Assembly: GCA_965248685.1 (NCBI GenBank)
Contig: CBDFKC010000003.1
Location: 1,178,001 to 1,242,000 of the forward strand
Length of the DNA stretch: 64,000 bases
Source of the DNA: VYFG01 sp965248685
Lineage (GTDB): Bacteria; Pseudomonadota; Gammaproteobacteria; Arenicellales; Poriferihabitantaceae
Direction: 5' to 3'
Notes under the pieces: generated by a model
What the model was told of the DNA's origin: nothing
The model's database searches: none
Seen by the model: only the letters and a program-made list of their open reading frames with translations
In this document: positions 1 to 9,046 of the stretch, one piece after another
How the letters are laid out: each line of letters begins with the position of its first letter
How positions within the stretch are numbered: the stretch's first letter is position 1
Translations under genes and position numbers: made by a program

Positions 1-1
1 G

Positions 2-220
2 ATACTCCAACCGGTACAAGGACCGGGCCAAACATTGGACTATCCGGGCTACGAGTATCCGGCAATCGCCACCATTACAACGGCGCTGGACGCATTTGGT
101 GCAGATATCCAGGACAATATTCCGTTCCCGGTTTCACCGGCTGAAATCGCCCATGGCACCGCGGTACTCGCTGCAATCATCGAGTCTGCGAGGGACGGCA
201 GGCGGATCGCCTTGATTTAA
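2..220 (+). CDS. C-terminal fragment of a probable Gfo/Idh/MocA-family oxidoreductase
   Basis: The reading frame is open from the left edge of the window and ends at a TAA, so only about 72 C-terminal residues are visible. The tail carries a helix resembling the end of NAD(P)-dependent Gfo/Idh/MocA dehydrogenases: a PVSPAEIAHGTAVL segment, then an AIIESARDGRR stretch. In that family the pattern is P-V-(S/T)-x-E-x-x-H/L-G-x-A-x-L-x-A-I-x-x-S-A, followed by a short basic end. The Rossmann domain and catalytic residues lie outside the window, so substrate and reaction cannot be judged. The assignment rests on a short C-terminal match and is tentative. Confidence 0.5.
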   Translation: MLQPVQGPGQTLDYPGYEYPAIATITTALDAFGADIQDNIPFPVSPAEIAHGTAVLAAIIESARDGRRIALI

Positions 221-275
221 AATGTTGTGGAGAAGGGTATGGGATGGAAACCATCGCTTAACCCCGGAAAACACA

Positions 276-890
276 ATGAAATACGTGTTTTCGTTATTGC
301 TGCTAACCTGGCTTGATCCTTGTTTCGGCTACAAAGAGATCGCCAAGCTTGACTGGCTGGCACCAATGCCTGGCCCAGATCAGCGAAAAGTGGGTTGGGA
401 ATGGCATTACCTCGATAGCGAGGGTAACAATGGATTGATGCGGAAGACTGGTGATACCGCGAGTTCCGCAAGCTATTGGCGTTCTGATGGTTGTACCTGG
501 ACCCGGAAAAAAACAGGCTTTGCTCCGGCGATTAGCTGGTCAAACTGTCCCAGTTCGGGGCAATCGACCTCAAGCTTTAACGGTGATCCTATTTGGCCAT
601 TAAAACTTGGGAGTCGATTTAGATACGTCGGTACAGGAAGTAGTACTTTGTCCAAGCGCCAGCGAAAATTCAACCGAAAATGTCGAGTTAAAAAGCGGGT
701 CAAACTAAAGACCGTTGCGGGGGAATTCGATACCTTCAAAGTTGTATGTAAGGATCGATGGATTACCCGGACATGGTGGATGTCACCATTAATAGGTACT
801 GCGGTCGCCTACAAACAACGCAATTTGATCGGTGATGGTTATAGCCACGAAATGACCCGAATAGTTAGACCGGCAGACTCGGCAAATTAA
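276..890 (+). CDS. Secreted protein of unknown function, 204 aa
   Basis: The chosen ATG at 276 gives a typical signal peptide (MKYVFSLLLLTWLDPCFG). An upstream in-frame ATG at 222 would bury that signal behind 18 polar residues. The mature part is rich in Trp, Ser, Gly and Lys. It has four cysteines in two clusters (around SDGCTW/SNCPSS and RKCRVKK/VVCKD), which suggests disulfides in an envelope or exported beta-rich domain. The ending (FDTFKVVCKD, then TWWMSPLIGTAVAY) resembles the last strands of small periplasmic proteins seen in Proteobacteria, but I do not recognise a named family. It lies downstream of the oxidoreductase fragment and upstream of an MFS gene. No function is proposed. 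Confidence 0.65.
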   Translation: MKYVFSLLLLTWLDPCFGYKEIAKLDWLAPMPGPDQRKVGWEWHYLDSEGNNGLMRKTGDTASSASYWRSDGCTWTRKKTGFAPAISWSNCPSSGQSTSSFNGDPIWPLKLGSRFRYVGTGSSTLSKRQRKFNRKCRVKKRVKLKTVAGEFDTFKVVCKDRWITRTWWMSPLIGTAVAYKQRNLIGDGYSHEMTRIVRPADSAN

Positions 891-1039
891 CCACAGTAAG
901 ACTGACGGGTACCCGGTTAGTCCGGAGAATTCATGATACGGTCGCGCTTCCGTGAAATTTCAACTAGAAAAGCTATAAAAGTGATTTCTCAAAAATTTTA
1001 CCCAGCGATGATCACCGAACGTTCAAGAGACTAATCCTG

Positions 1040-2317
1040 ATGTTTCTCGTGTTGGAATACCTTGAGCTTATTCGCCGAAACGCCCGGTTCCTCGCCTTTG
1101 GGTTTTTATTGACATTCACCTCAAGCGCAGGCCAAACCTATTTCATCGGAATATTTGGTCCGGAAATCCGCCAGACATTTGAATTAAGTCACACCGAATG
1201 GGGTGGGCTCTATTTGATTGGTACTCTGGGTAGTGCTCTTGTGATGCCATGGACCGGACGGTTAATTGATCGAGTCGATCTTCGTTGGTATGTTGGTGTG
1301 GTCGTGGTTGGGCTAGTGATTGCCTGCGTCTCGATCAGCATGACTCCGACAATTTTGATGCTCACGCTGTCGATCTTTCTATTGCGTCAATTTGGACAGG
1401 GACTTATCAGCCTTTCCGCAATTACTTCTATGGCAAGGTATTTTCCGAAGAATCGAGGCAAGGCAATTGCGGTGGCGTCCATAGGTTACTCGGTTGGCGA
1501 AGCGATTCTGCCATTTTTTGCGGTGTTGGCTATCGCCGCCATCGGCTGGCGTTCGGCATATTTATATACCGCCCTAGCGGTCCTGGCATTACTGCCGCTG
1601 GCACTGGGGCTGCTCAGAGGGCAGCGTCAACGCCATCAGTCCCATCTGGAAGAGGTAGCCCGGCAGGATGAAGAGGGGTTATCCGCATTTTCGAGTAAAA
1701 CCGGTCGGCAGATGCTGGGCGAGCCAAGATTTTACCTGTTGTTGCCTGCGGTATTAGCCCCGTCTTATATTTTAACCGCCTTGTTCTTTCATCATCTCAC
1801 GCTAGCGGAAAGTAAAGGTTGGTCGGGTTTATGGGTAACGGGTAATTATTGGGTATACGCCATATTTAGTGTCATCGCGTCCCTGATAGCCGGTCCCATG
1901 ATTGATAAGTTTACCGCAGTCCGAGTGGTTCCTTTTTATCTTACCCCCCTGGTTGTCGGCCTTCTGTTGTTGATTCCCGGGCAGAACCAGATTTGGGTGA
2001 TTCCTTATATGATTTTCATCGGGTTGAACACCGGGGTTTACCATACTGCAATCAATTCATTATGGGCCGAGCTTTACGGGCCCACTTACCTTGGAGGAAT
2101 CAAGTCAATCATTGGGGCGTTCGGGGTATTTGCCAGCGCACTAGGACCGGTCACAGTTGGGGTTATGCTGGATCAGGGATTTAGCTTTGAATATATTTCG
2201 ATTTTTTTCGCTATTTGTTGCGTTATCTCAACTATCCTGATGATTGTTGGCCTGAAACGCTTCCGCCCGGACAATTCGAACGATCATTTTAAAGGGAGTC
2301 ATCAATCCGTCATTTAA
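1040..2317 (+). CDS. MFS transporter, 12-helix
   Basis: This 425-residue inner-membrane protein has about 12 hydrophobic helices in two halves, separated by a charged loop near residues 195-230 (RGQRQRHQSHLEEV). The loop between helices 2 and 3 carries a GRLIDRVDLRW motif, a variant of the MFS signature G-x-x-x-D-R-x-G-R-R. A related GPMIDKF motif occurs at the equivalent place in the second half. The short charged C-terminus is cytoplasmic by the usual topology. The substrate cannot be read from the sequence. The closest general resemblance is to oxalate/formate-type and other organic-anion carriers of the family, and this is only a guess. Confidence 0.85.
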   Translation: MFLVLEYLELIRRNARFLAFGFLLTFTSSAGQTYFIGIFGPEIRQTFELSHTEWGGLYLIGTLGSALVMPWTGRLIDRVDLRWYVGVVVVGLVIACVSISMTPTILMLTLSIFLLRQFGQGLISLSAITSMARYFPKNRGKAIAVASIGYSVGEAILPFFAVLAIAAIGWRSAYLYTALAVLALLPLALGLLRGQRQRHQSHLEEVARQDEEGLSAFSSKTGRQMLGEPRFYLLLPAVLAPSYILTALFFHHLTLAESKGWSGLWVTGNYWVYAIFSVIASLIAGPMIDKFTAVRVVPFYLTPLVVGLLLLIPGQNQIWVIPYMIFIGLNTGVYHTAINSLWAELYGPTYLGGIKSIIGAFGVFASALGPVTVGVMLDQGFSFEYISIFFAICCVISTILMIVGLKRFRPDNSNDHFKGSHQSVI

Positions 2318-2421
2318 CCGAAAAAAAGTAGTCCTTCGGCACTGCATTTGAGCAAGGTTCTGGCTGAATCCCATAGCATCAAGTGCATCAGGACACTACC
2401 CTAGACTCACCTTCCCAGATA

Positions 2422-4848
2422 TCAGGAGGTCTTTTTCTTAGTCACCTTCTTCTTGACCGTTTTTTTCTTGGCTTTTTTCCGGGTCGCTTTCTTTTTTGTC
2501 GTCTTTTTCTTAGTTACTTTTTTCTTGGCAACCTTTTTGGCTGCAGCCTTCTTTTTACTGCGGCTCGGTTTAGCATGTTTTAGCAGTTCTTCACAATCTT
2601 CCAGGGTGAGGGTTTTTGGTTCCTCTATATCCTTGGGTATTCTGGCGTTTTTTTCGCCATCGGTTACGTAGGGGCCGTAGCGTCCATTTAGAACTTGAAT
2701 TCCTGCTTCCTCGAAATTCAGAATCAGTCTATTGGCGTCTCGCTCCTTTTTCTCCGCGACCAATTGCAGAACCGTAGGCAGTTCCACTGTATAAGGGTCA
2801 TTGTCTTTCCCCAACGAGACAAACTTATCGGCATATTTAACGTAGGGTCCAAAACGGCCGATTGCCACGGTAAGCTTCTCACCTTCTGGAGTTTGTCCCA
2901 TATCCCTGGGTAATTGAAACAAATCTATCGCTTCCTGGAATGAAATGGAGTCCAGTTTCTGACCTGGGCGGAGACTGGCGAAGGTTGGTTTTTCTTCGTC
3001 ATCCCGGGTGCCGATCTGGGCATAGGGGCCGTAGCGTCCCATCCGGACCGATAACGGCTTCCCCGATTTTGGGTCGGTGCCGAGGGTTCTAGACTGGATA
3101 ACTTCGTCCCGGGAAACGGATTCTTCTTTGTCTTCAATTTGTTTGGAAAATGGTTTCCAGAATTCCTGCATCAGCGGGATCCACTTTTTCTCGCCCCGAG
3201 AAATTTCATCCAGAGAATCTTCCATTCTGGCAGTGAATTCGTAGTCCACGTACTGTGTGAAATGTTCCGACAAAAATCGATTTACAATCTTGCCTATATC
3301 GGTAGCTTCAAACCGTCGTTGCTCCAGGGTTACGTATTCCCGGTTAAGCAAAGTGCTGATAATTGATGCATAGGTTGATGGTCTCCCGATACCATAAGCT
3401 TCGAGGGTTTTTACCAATGACGCCTCATTGAAACGGGGCGGAGGTTCGGTGAAGTGTTGCTCCGGTCGAATCTTGCTTAGGGCGATTACGTCGCCCTCCT
3501 GCATCGGCGGCAAAATTACATCTTTTTCATATTTGTCTTTCTTATCATCCAGGCCTTCTTTGTATACCGACATAAAACCGGCAACCCGTATGGTTGAACC
3601 ATTAGCGCGGAAAATACCCGCGTCACCAGCGGTCATGTCGACTGCAACAGTGTCGATGGTGGCGTGGCGCATCTGGCAGGCGACGGTACGTTTCCAAATT
3701 AAATCATATAAGCGAAACTGGTCATCGCTCAGCTGGTTTCGCAGCTTTTCGGGCATTCGATCCGCCGAAGTGGGGCGCACAGCCTCGTGAGCTTCCTGGG
3801 CATTCTTTGATTTATTCTTAAACGCTCTGGGCTCGTCTGGGACCATCTCACTGCCATAGCGGCGGGCGATCAGGCTGCGAATTTCATCGATTGCCTCTGC
3901 TGCCAGTGCAACCGAGTCCGTCCGCATGTAAGTAATCAATCCTACGGCACCACCTTCGATGTCAATTCCCTCGTAAAGCTGTTGTGCAGTCTGCATGGTG
4001 CGCCGAGCGGTGAATCCCAGTTTTCGCGAGGCTTCTTGTTGCAGAGTGGAGGTGGTGAACGGCGGTGCCGGATTACGTTTTCGCTCTTTCTTGGCAACAT
4101 TTTGTACCAACAGCCTGCCATTAGCGGCCTGGTTTAGGGTGCGTTCCACCTGTTCCGCGCGGGTTTCATCGGTAATTGAAAACTGACTCAGCTTTTCGTC
4201 TTCGAAATAGGTTAAGCGACCGATAAATCCGGCTTTCTCGAATTCGAGATCGGCTTCAACGCTCCAGTACTCCTGAGGGATAAACTTATCGATTTCGGCA
4301 TCGCGTTCGCAAATCAGCCTCAAGGCCGGACTCTGCACTCTGCCTGCCGATAAGCCCGCCCGAACCTTTTTCCATAGCAGAGGAGAAAGGTTGAATCCAA
4401 CCAGATAGTCGAGGGCCCGTCGGGCCTGTTGCGCGTCAACCAGATTGGTCGACAACTTTCGGGGGTTTTCTACCGCGGCGCGAATAGCGGCCCGGGTGAT
4501 CTCGTGAAATTCAACCCGATACACCGGTTTATCCTTGATTAAACCCATTTCATTGAGTAATTCATAAAGGTGCCACGAGATGGCTTCACCTTCGCGATCC
4601 GGGTCAGTCGCGAGATAAAGCGCATCGGCTTTTTTCATGGCTTTAGCGATCCGATCGACGTGTTTCTGGTTGCGCTCGATGATTTCGTACTTCATTTCGA
4701 AATCCCGGTCTGGATCAACCGCGCCTTTTTTTGGCATTAAATCACGCACGTGACCATAGGACGCCAGAGCGGTAAAGTCATTGTCCAAATATTTAGACAT
4801 TGACCGGGCCTTGGCCGGAGACTCAACAATAATTAGGGGCTTACCCAT
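2422..4848 (-). CDS. topA: DNA topoisomerase I with lysine-rich tail
   Basis: Type IA topoisomerase that relaxes negative supercoils through a 5'-phosphotyrosyl intermediate. The N-terminal Toprim domain has IVESPAKA (residues 7-14) and the metal-binding TDPDREGE (81-88). The catalytic tyrosine is Y307 in GLITYMRTDS. The GRPSTYASI motif follows. The C-terminal third has at least three short GRYGPY/GRFGPY repeats of the Topo-C-repeat type, not the tetracysteine zinc fingers of the E. coli enzyme. It ends in about 47 residues made almost only of Lys, Thr, Ala and Val, probably an unstructured DNA-binding tail. At 808 aa it is complete. It is the last gene of the minus-strand lysM-dprA-smg-topA group, the usual gammaproteobacterial order. 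Confidence 0.97.
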   Translation of the reverse strand: MGKPLIIVESPAKARSMSKYLDNDFTALASYGHVRDLMPKKGAVDPDRDFEMKYEIIERNQKHVDRIAKAMKKADALYLATDPDREGEAISWHLYELLNEMGLIKDKPVYRVEFHEITRAAIRAAVENPRKLSTNLVDAQQARRALDYLVGFNLSPLLWKKVRAGLSAGRVQSPALRLICERDAEIDKFIPQEYWSVEADLEFEKAGFIGRLTYFEDEKLSQFSITDETRAEQVERTLNQAANGRLLVQNVAKKERKRNPAPPFTTSTLQQEASRKLGFTARRTMQTAQQLYEGIDIEGGAVGLITYMRTDSVALAAEAIDEIRSLIARRYGSEMVPDEPRAFKNKSKNAQEAHEAVRPTSADRMPEKLRNQLSDDQFRLYDLIWKRTVACQMRHATIDTVAVDMTAGDAGIFRANGSTIRVAGFMSVYKEGLDDKKDKYEKDVILPPMQEGDVIALSKIRPEQHFTEPPPRFNEASLVKTLEAYGIGRPSTYASIISTLLNREYVTLEQRRFEATDIGKIVNRFLSEHFTQYVDYEFTARMEDSLDEISRGEKKWIPLMQEFWKPFSKQIEDKEESVSRDEVIQSRTLGTDPKSGKPLSVRMGRYGPYAQIGTRDDEEKPTFASLRPGQKLDSISFQEAIDLFQLPRDMGQTPEGEKLTVAIGRFGPYVKYADKFVSLGKDNDPYTVELPTVLQLVAEKKERDANRLILNFEEAGIQVLNGRYGPYVTDGEKNARIPKDIEEPKTLTLEDCEELLKHAKPSRSKKKAAAKKVAKKKVTKKKTTKKKATRKKAKKKTVKKKVTKKKTS

Positions 4849-4903
4849 GAAAGCAGGACAACATTAATAGGTCTATGAATCTAAACGAACAGGTGGCGAA
4901 ATT

Positions 4904-5386
4904 TCAATGAATACACGTATGAATACCGTCCAGAACCAGGGATTCAGTTAACTCTGTCACCCCGTCTCCCCCAGTATAATTACTAAGAACCATCAGAATA
5001 ACCCATTTGATATGCTCAATCTCCACTTGCTCCACACCCAGGGCCATTAATTGATCAATGACCATTTCCCGGGAAATGGAATTTAACACGCCACATTGCT
5101 CCAGACTGAGTAACAGGCCCCTAGCCTCAGTATCCAGATGCTCACACTCTTCTTCGGTGTAATGTCTGATCGCGCTGCGGGCGCTATCCGGCATGTCCTC
5201 CGGGTGCTGTTCACATAATGTCGCCAGATTTTCAAGCCATTCGAATGCCTGATCGATCATGCCATGCTCAAAACCGGCCTGGCTAAGCTCTACCATCAGG
5301 GTCTCCTGGTCGGGTTCATATCCGTCGTCATCAAACATATAGTTTTCAAATAGATATATCAAAACGTCGAGCACGCTTTCTTTCAT
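4904..5386 (-). CDS. smg: Smg family protein (DUF494)
   Basis: This 160-residue acidic protein matches the Smg family by its start (MKESVLDVLIYLFENYM) and by position between dprA and topA. The family has no established biochemical function. The sequence is mostly helical, with many Glu and Leu and no membrane segment, so it is probably cytosolic. Its start overlaps the dprA stop by four bases (5383-5386), implying translational coupling with dprA. The gap to topA is about 55 bases, which fits one transcript. Confidence 0.93.
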   Translation of the reverse strand: MKESVLDVLIYLFENYMFDDDGYEPDQETLMVELSQAGFEHGMIDQAFEWLENLATLCEQHPEDMPDSARSAIRHYTEEECEHLDTEARGLLLSLEQCGVLNSISREMVIDQLMALGVEQVEIEHIKWVILMVLSNYTGGDGVTELTESLVLDGIHTCIH

Positions 5387-6522
5387 CGTTCAGTTTTTAC
5401 GGTTAAATCGGAATTTGTTGCTTGTGGTAGACGCTGGTACCCCCCGATTGATTCTGATACCAGTCCCTGCAGTTCAAGTCTTATTAGGATGGATGAAACT
5501 TGGTCCGCCGTCAATCCACTTAGGCTAATTAATTGCTCGATTGGACAAGGAGAATAGTCGATCAGTTCATATAGTTGGTTAAGTTCAGGATCTATCGCCG
5601 ATCTTATCGGCGGGGAAACCTCGGTTGTTTGCCGGACGTTCCTGGTGAGCCCCAACTCTATCAGGATGTCATCTACAGTTTCTACCAGGGCCGCGCCCTG
5701 CCGAATCAGATAATGGCATCCTCGACTTCCGCTGGCGTGAATTGATCCCGGAATTGCGAACACCTCCCGACCTTGTTCGGAGGCCAGTCGTGCTGTTATC
5801 AAGCTGCCACTTTGCACTCCAGCTTCGACCACTAATGTACCGAGGGACAATCCACTGATAATTCGATTTCGCTGGGGAAAATGGGATTTCCTGGGCGCTA
5901 TTCCTGGCGGATACTCGGTAACGACCAGTCCCTGCAGCGTGATTTCCTGGTGCAGTCTCCGGTTTTTGTAGGGGTATACCTGGTCGATGCCGGTCGCCAT
6001 CACGGCGATTGTCTTTTCTTTGACGTCCAGGGCCCCGCGGTGGGCGCTACTATCGATGCCACTGGCAAGACCGCTGGTAATGGTTATTCCGACTGCAGAT
6101 AAATCACTGGCAAATTGGCGCGCAATCTGGTTTCCACTCCTGGACCCGAGGCGACTGCCCACAATGGCAATCTGAGGGGTGGCAAGTAATTTGCGATCGC
6201 CAATGTAAAACAACCCGAGTGGGGCCAAATCAATATGATTTAGTTGGGGTGGATAATCCGGGTGGTTGAATGGGATAAATCCCGCTTTTTGTTCGGATAA
6301 TCTGAATAAATCCCGCTCGACAGCTAGACCCACTGCCGGGGAATCTGTCGCCACAATCTCGCGAATTCTCTGGGTAAACGGGGCTTCCCGCAGAATTACC
6401 CTGATGTCGGAAGCGGAGCTCCGCAATACCGCTTCCGGTGACCCTAGTTTTTCAACCAGAAACCGTTTCTGATTGAGGCTAATTCCTTTTTTGTAGATCA
6501 GCCGTAGCCAATTTTCTGTCAT
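5383..6522 (-). CDS. dprA: DNA-processing protein DprA
   Basis: DprA protects incoming single-stranded DNA during natural transformation and loads RecA onto it. The 379-residue protein has a helical N-terminal region, a central Rossmann-like domain with the family GSR motif (IVGSRLGSRSG, then GLASGIDSSAHRGAL) and the FPQRNRIISGLS segment. A C-terminal winged-helix domain follows (about residues 300-365). Both catalytic-type loops of the family are intact. It is translationally coupled to smg downstream. Together with the type IV pilus assembly operon at 54.7-60.2 kb it suggests possible competence, but no pilin or ComEC gene lies in the window. Confidence 0.95.
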   Translation of the reverse strand: MTENWLRLIYKKGISLNQKRFLVEKLGSPEAVLRSSASDIRVILREAPFTQRIREIVATDSPAVGLAVERDLFRLSEQKAGFIPFNHPDYPPQLNHIDLAPLGLFYIGDRKLLATPQIAIVGSRLGSRSGNQIARQFASDLSAVGITITSGLASGIDSSAHRGALDVKEKTIAVMATGIDQVYPYKNRRLHQEITLQGLVVTEYPPGIAPRKSHFPQRNRIISGLSLGTLVVEAGVQSGSLITARLASEQGREVFAIPGSIHASGSRGCHYLIRQGAALVETVDDILIELGLTRNVRQTTEVSPPIRSAIDPELNQLYELIDYSPCPIEQLISLSGLTADQVSSILIRLELQGLVSESIGGYQRLPQATNSDLTVKTER

Positions 6523-6646
6523 ACCAACGCTCCTTGTTGATGAGTTGTTTTGCCACTATCCTTGGCATCCGTTCTGAGTACAGGTCTGTATTCGGGTCAA
6601 TTTTCAGGGTCGATTGGACCCAATGGTTTAAAACGCTACACTCTAT

Positions 6647-7720
6647 TCAGGGGTTAATATATTTGTCACCAATATTAATAGCCCGTGAGGCTTCCATGAT
6701 CAATGCATAACTTAGTTTTTCGAATACGCGAAACACCATCATCAATCCAGAAGATTCATCCGGCGGGTTATAGAACTCCCCGGTAATTGGATCCTTACGG
6801 CCGGTTCGATGATACATCGCGCGTAGCACATGACCCGGTTCCAGGCCTTCACGCTCACCTCCTGTGACTATTACGACGTCAAACCGCCCGACTTCCCGAA
6901 CCCCTTTGGGTGCGTAGAGAATCCAGCCGTCAACTTCGCTTTCCGGGCCCCTTGGTTCGAAATAAGGCAATGGCGCAGAACTATCATTGGGCAATAGTCG
7001 GTCGCCAGGGCCAATATCTTCATTCGAAGTGACCACAACCAGTTTCGATATATCTTCATCGGGCCGCAGCATTCTGGCGTCGCCAAGGTGTTTTGTTTCG
7101 ATTCCCAAAAGCTCGCCAGTGTCGGGGTGCAACAGGGTTTCGCCGATGTGAAAGATCCGGTATTCATCGGCGGTATCGTCCCCCAGATTTCGTGCATAAA
7201 ACTTATTATATTTCCCCAGCACAATCTGGTCGTCAACGCCCTGCAGCACGTAACCCGCCTCATCAAGTTCACCCGGTTGTATGATCAGTGGAGAGGTTAG
7301 AAAAGGTTGGATCACATTGGGAGGAATTGCGGGAATTCCACGATCTAGATTGCTGCGCCGAATCTGTGGCTTGAGCCTGACCACCTTGAGATTATCGAAA
7401 CCAGTTACGACCAGCAAATCTCCAGGGTAGATTCTATGGGGATTCTCGATACCCTCATTGTGTTTCCAGATTAACGGCCAACGCCATGGGTCTTTTAAAA
7501 ACCGGGTTGCAATGCCCCAGAGCGTGTCACCCTTCTTGACCACGTAACGATCCGGATGATCCTCCCGAAGCTCTGGCCCCGATTGCGCCAGCACTGGATT
7601 TGAGATTAACGCGATAGCCAGGGCTATCGCCAAAGTACGGATTCCCCTAACCGTCAGCAACCGTTTAACGGCGGCTCCCGCATTGGAATCGACACAATAG
7701 TCAAAAATGAAACGCCTCAT
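6647..7720 (-). CDS. LysM-domain envelope protein
   Basis: This 357-residue exported protein has an N-terminal signal region (hydrophobic TLAIALAIALISNPVLAQ, probable cleavage after Ala-Gln). A single LysM peptidoglycan-binding domain begins at YVVKKGDTLWGIATRFL. The remaining roughly 250 residues are rich in beta strands and contain no enzymatic motif that I recognise. The same architecture is known next to dprA in many Proteobacteria, usually divergent from def-fmt. Here def and fmt are not beside it. The start at 7720 leaves a long 36-residue basic N-region. An internal start nearer the hydrophobic stretch is possible. Confidence 0.9.
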   Translation of the reverse strand: MRRFIFDYCVDSNAGAAVKRLLTVRGIRTLAIALAIALISNPVLAQSGPELREDHPDRYVVKKGDTLWGIATRFLKDPWRWPLIWKHNEGIENPHRIYPGDLLVVTGFDNLKVVRLKPQIRRSNLDRGIPAIPPNVIQPFLTSPLIIQPGELDEAGYVLQGVDDQIVLGKYNKFYARNLGDDTADEYRIFHIGETLLHPDTGELLGIETKHLGDARMLRPDEDISKLVVVTSNEDIGPGDRLLPNDSSAPLPYFEPRGPESEVDGWILYAPKGVREVGRFDVVIVTGGEREGLEPGHVLRAMYHRTGRKDPITGEFYNPPDESSGLMMVFRVFEKLSYALIMEASRAINIGDKYINP

Positions 7721-8138
7721 ATTGACGAGTCCTGTTTATGGTTTGTTAATTAATTGGTTTGCTATTTAGACAATCGTCGGATTTCAATCAAATCGCCTCG
7801 TCTAATTCCCCATGTATAGCTGCATCCCTCAATTTTAGGGACTGTTGCCGCCCGAGTCCAATTTTTGCGGTTATATTTATTTATCGAAAGGGTGGATTTA
7901 GCTATTCAACTATTCATTTTATTAGTAGAATAAACCGAGAATACCAGCAATCTTTGTAAGCAAATTCAGAATTAATTCAAATTATTGATCGATATACATG
8001 ATCGATACCACGCTCAATCTAAGATTTCAGGCGCTGTGGTTAGATTAAATCAACTGATCGACGCCACAAACTCTCGCCAAATTTCTGCATTATAGTTTTT
8101 CGAACCAGTCTTATACAATCTCATAGGGATGACTGAAA
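7721..8138. other. AT-rich divergent intergenic region with a 9-bp direct repeat
   Basis: This 418-bp gap separates the divergent lysM and hisA-like genes. No convincing coding frame or RNA gene is visible. It is clearly more AT-rich than its surroundings. The only structure seen is the nonamer TGATCGATA repeated at 7986-7994 and 7999-8007, a 13-bp period, which could be a protein-binding site. Promoters for both genes must lie here but I cannot place them with confidence. Confidence 0.4.
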
Positions 8139-8894
8139 ATGCTCTTAATTCCAGCAATACACTTAAAAGAAGGTAGATGCGTTCAATTGGAACACGGCGA
8201 CTCATCCGAGTCCACGTATATTTCTGAAAGTCCAGTGGAAGTCGCCCGCAAGTGGGTCGAAGCGGGTGCCCGGAGACTACATATCACAGACATCGATAGC
8301 AATGTTCAGGGAGAACCGGTCAACGCGGATACTATTGCTGACATTGCCAGTGAGTTTCCCGATCAGCATATTCAGGTGGCAGGCGGTATCGCCAGTGAAA
8401 ATACCGCTGAGGTTTATATTCAGTCCGGGGTTCGGTTTATCGTAGTTGGTACCTATGCGGTCAAAGAACCTCACTTTATAAGCGATCTGTGCGCTGAATT
8501 TCCCACCCATATTATTGTCAGTCTCGACGCCAGGGGAGGAAAAGTGGCGACCGAAGAATGGTCAAAGCTATCCAAACACGATGTTATTGATATGGCCCAA
8601 CATTTCGAGCAAGACGGCGTCGAAGCAATTATTTACACGGACATTGCAGACGATGGAGCGCTACAAGGGGTAAATATAGATGCCACGGTGAAACTCGCAG
8701 AATCAATTAATATCCCAGTAATCGCCTCCGGCGGTGTTAAGAACATTGAAAACGTCAAAAAACTAGCGGAAGTTTCTGGATCCGGGATTATTGGCGTTAT
8801 CACCAGTCGTGCGATCTACGAAGGTGCGCTCGATTTTTCTGAAGGCCAGAAGGCTGCGGACCTGATTGCGGGTGAGGGTGTATTTGGGCTGTAG
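8139..8894 (+). CDS. hisA: HisA-like (beta/alpha)8 isomerase with altered catalytic residue
   Basis: By overall sequence this is a HisA-type ProFAR isomerase, step four of histidine synthesis, with the family's twofold phosphate-binding pattern: VAGGIASEN near residue 80 and ASGGVKNIEN near 200. D130 (SLDARGGK), the YTDIADDG segment and the full 251-residue length are kept. The first-strand catalytic Asp of the family (AIDL) is His8 here (AIHL, codon CAC). The usual V-G-G-G-I-R phosphate loop has lost its second Gly and the Arg. The neighbours are tatABC, as in many Proteobacteria where tat follows his genes, but hisB, hisH, hisF and hisI are absent. It could be a working but divergent HisA or a repurposed paralog. 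Confidence 0.75.
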   Translation: MLLIPAIHLKEGRCVQLEHGDSSESTYISESPVEVARKWVEAGARRLHITDIDSNVQGEPVNADTIADIASEFPDQHIQVAGGIASENTAEVYIQSGVRFIVVGTYAVKEPHFISDLCAEFPTHIIVSLDARGGKVATEEWSKLSKHDVIDMAQHFEQDGVEAIIYTDIADDGALQGVNIDATVKLAESINIPVIASGGVKNIENVKKLAEVSGSGIIGVITSRAIYEGALDFSEGQKAADLIAGEGVFGL

Positions 8895-9046
8895 GTCTAG
8901 TAGTCGGACATAAATAGCGCTTCGCAGTTTGGTTAAATCCAGCTAGAATGGTTAAATCCGGGATTAACCCCCGCAAACGCGAACACCGGCTTACACGAAT
9001 CGATTCGCACAAGTAAATATCTATCTAAATCAAGTGGAGAAAAATT

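Noticed and set aside
2453..2671. Phe-rich plus-strand frame at the end of topA
   Set aside because: It is the antisense shadow of the poly-lysine codons of topA.
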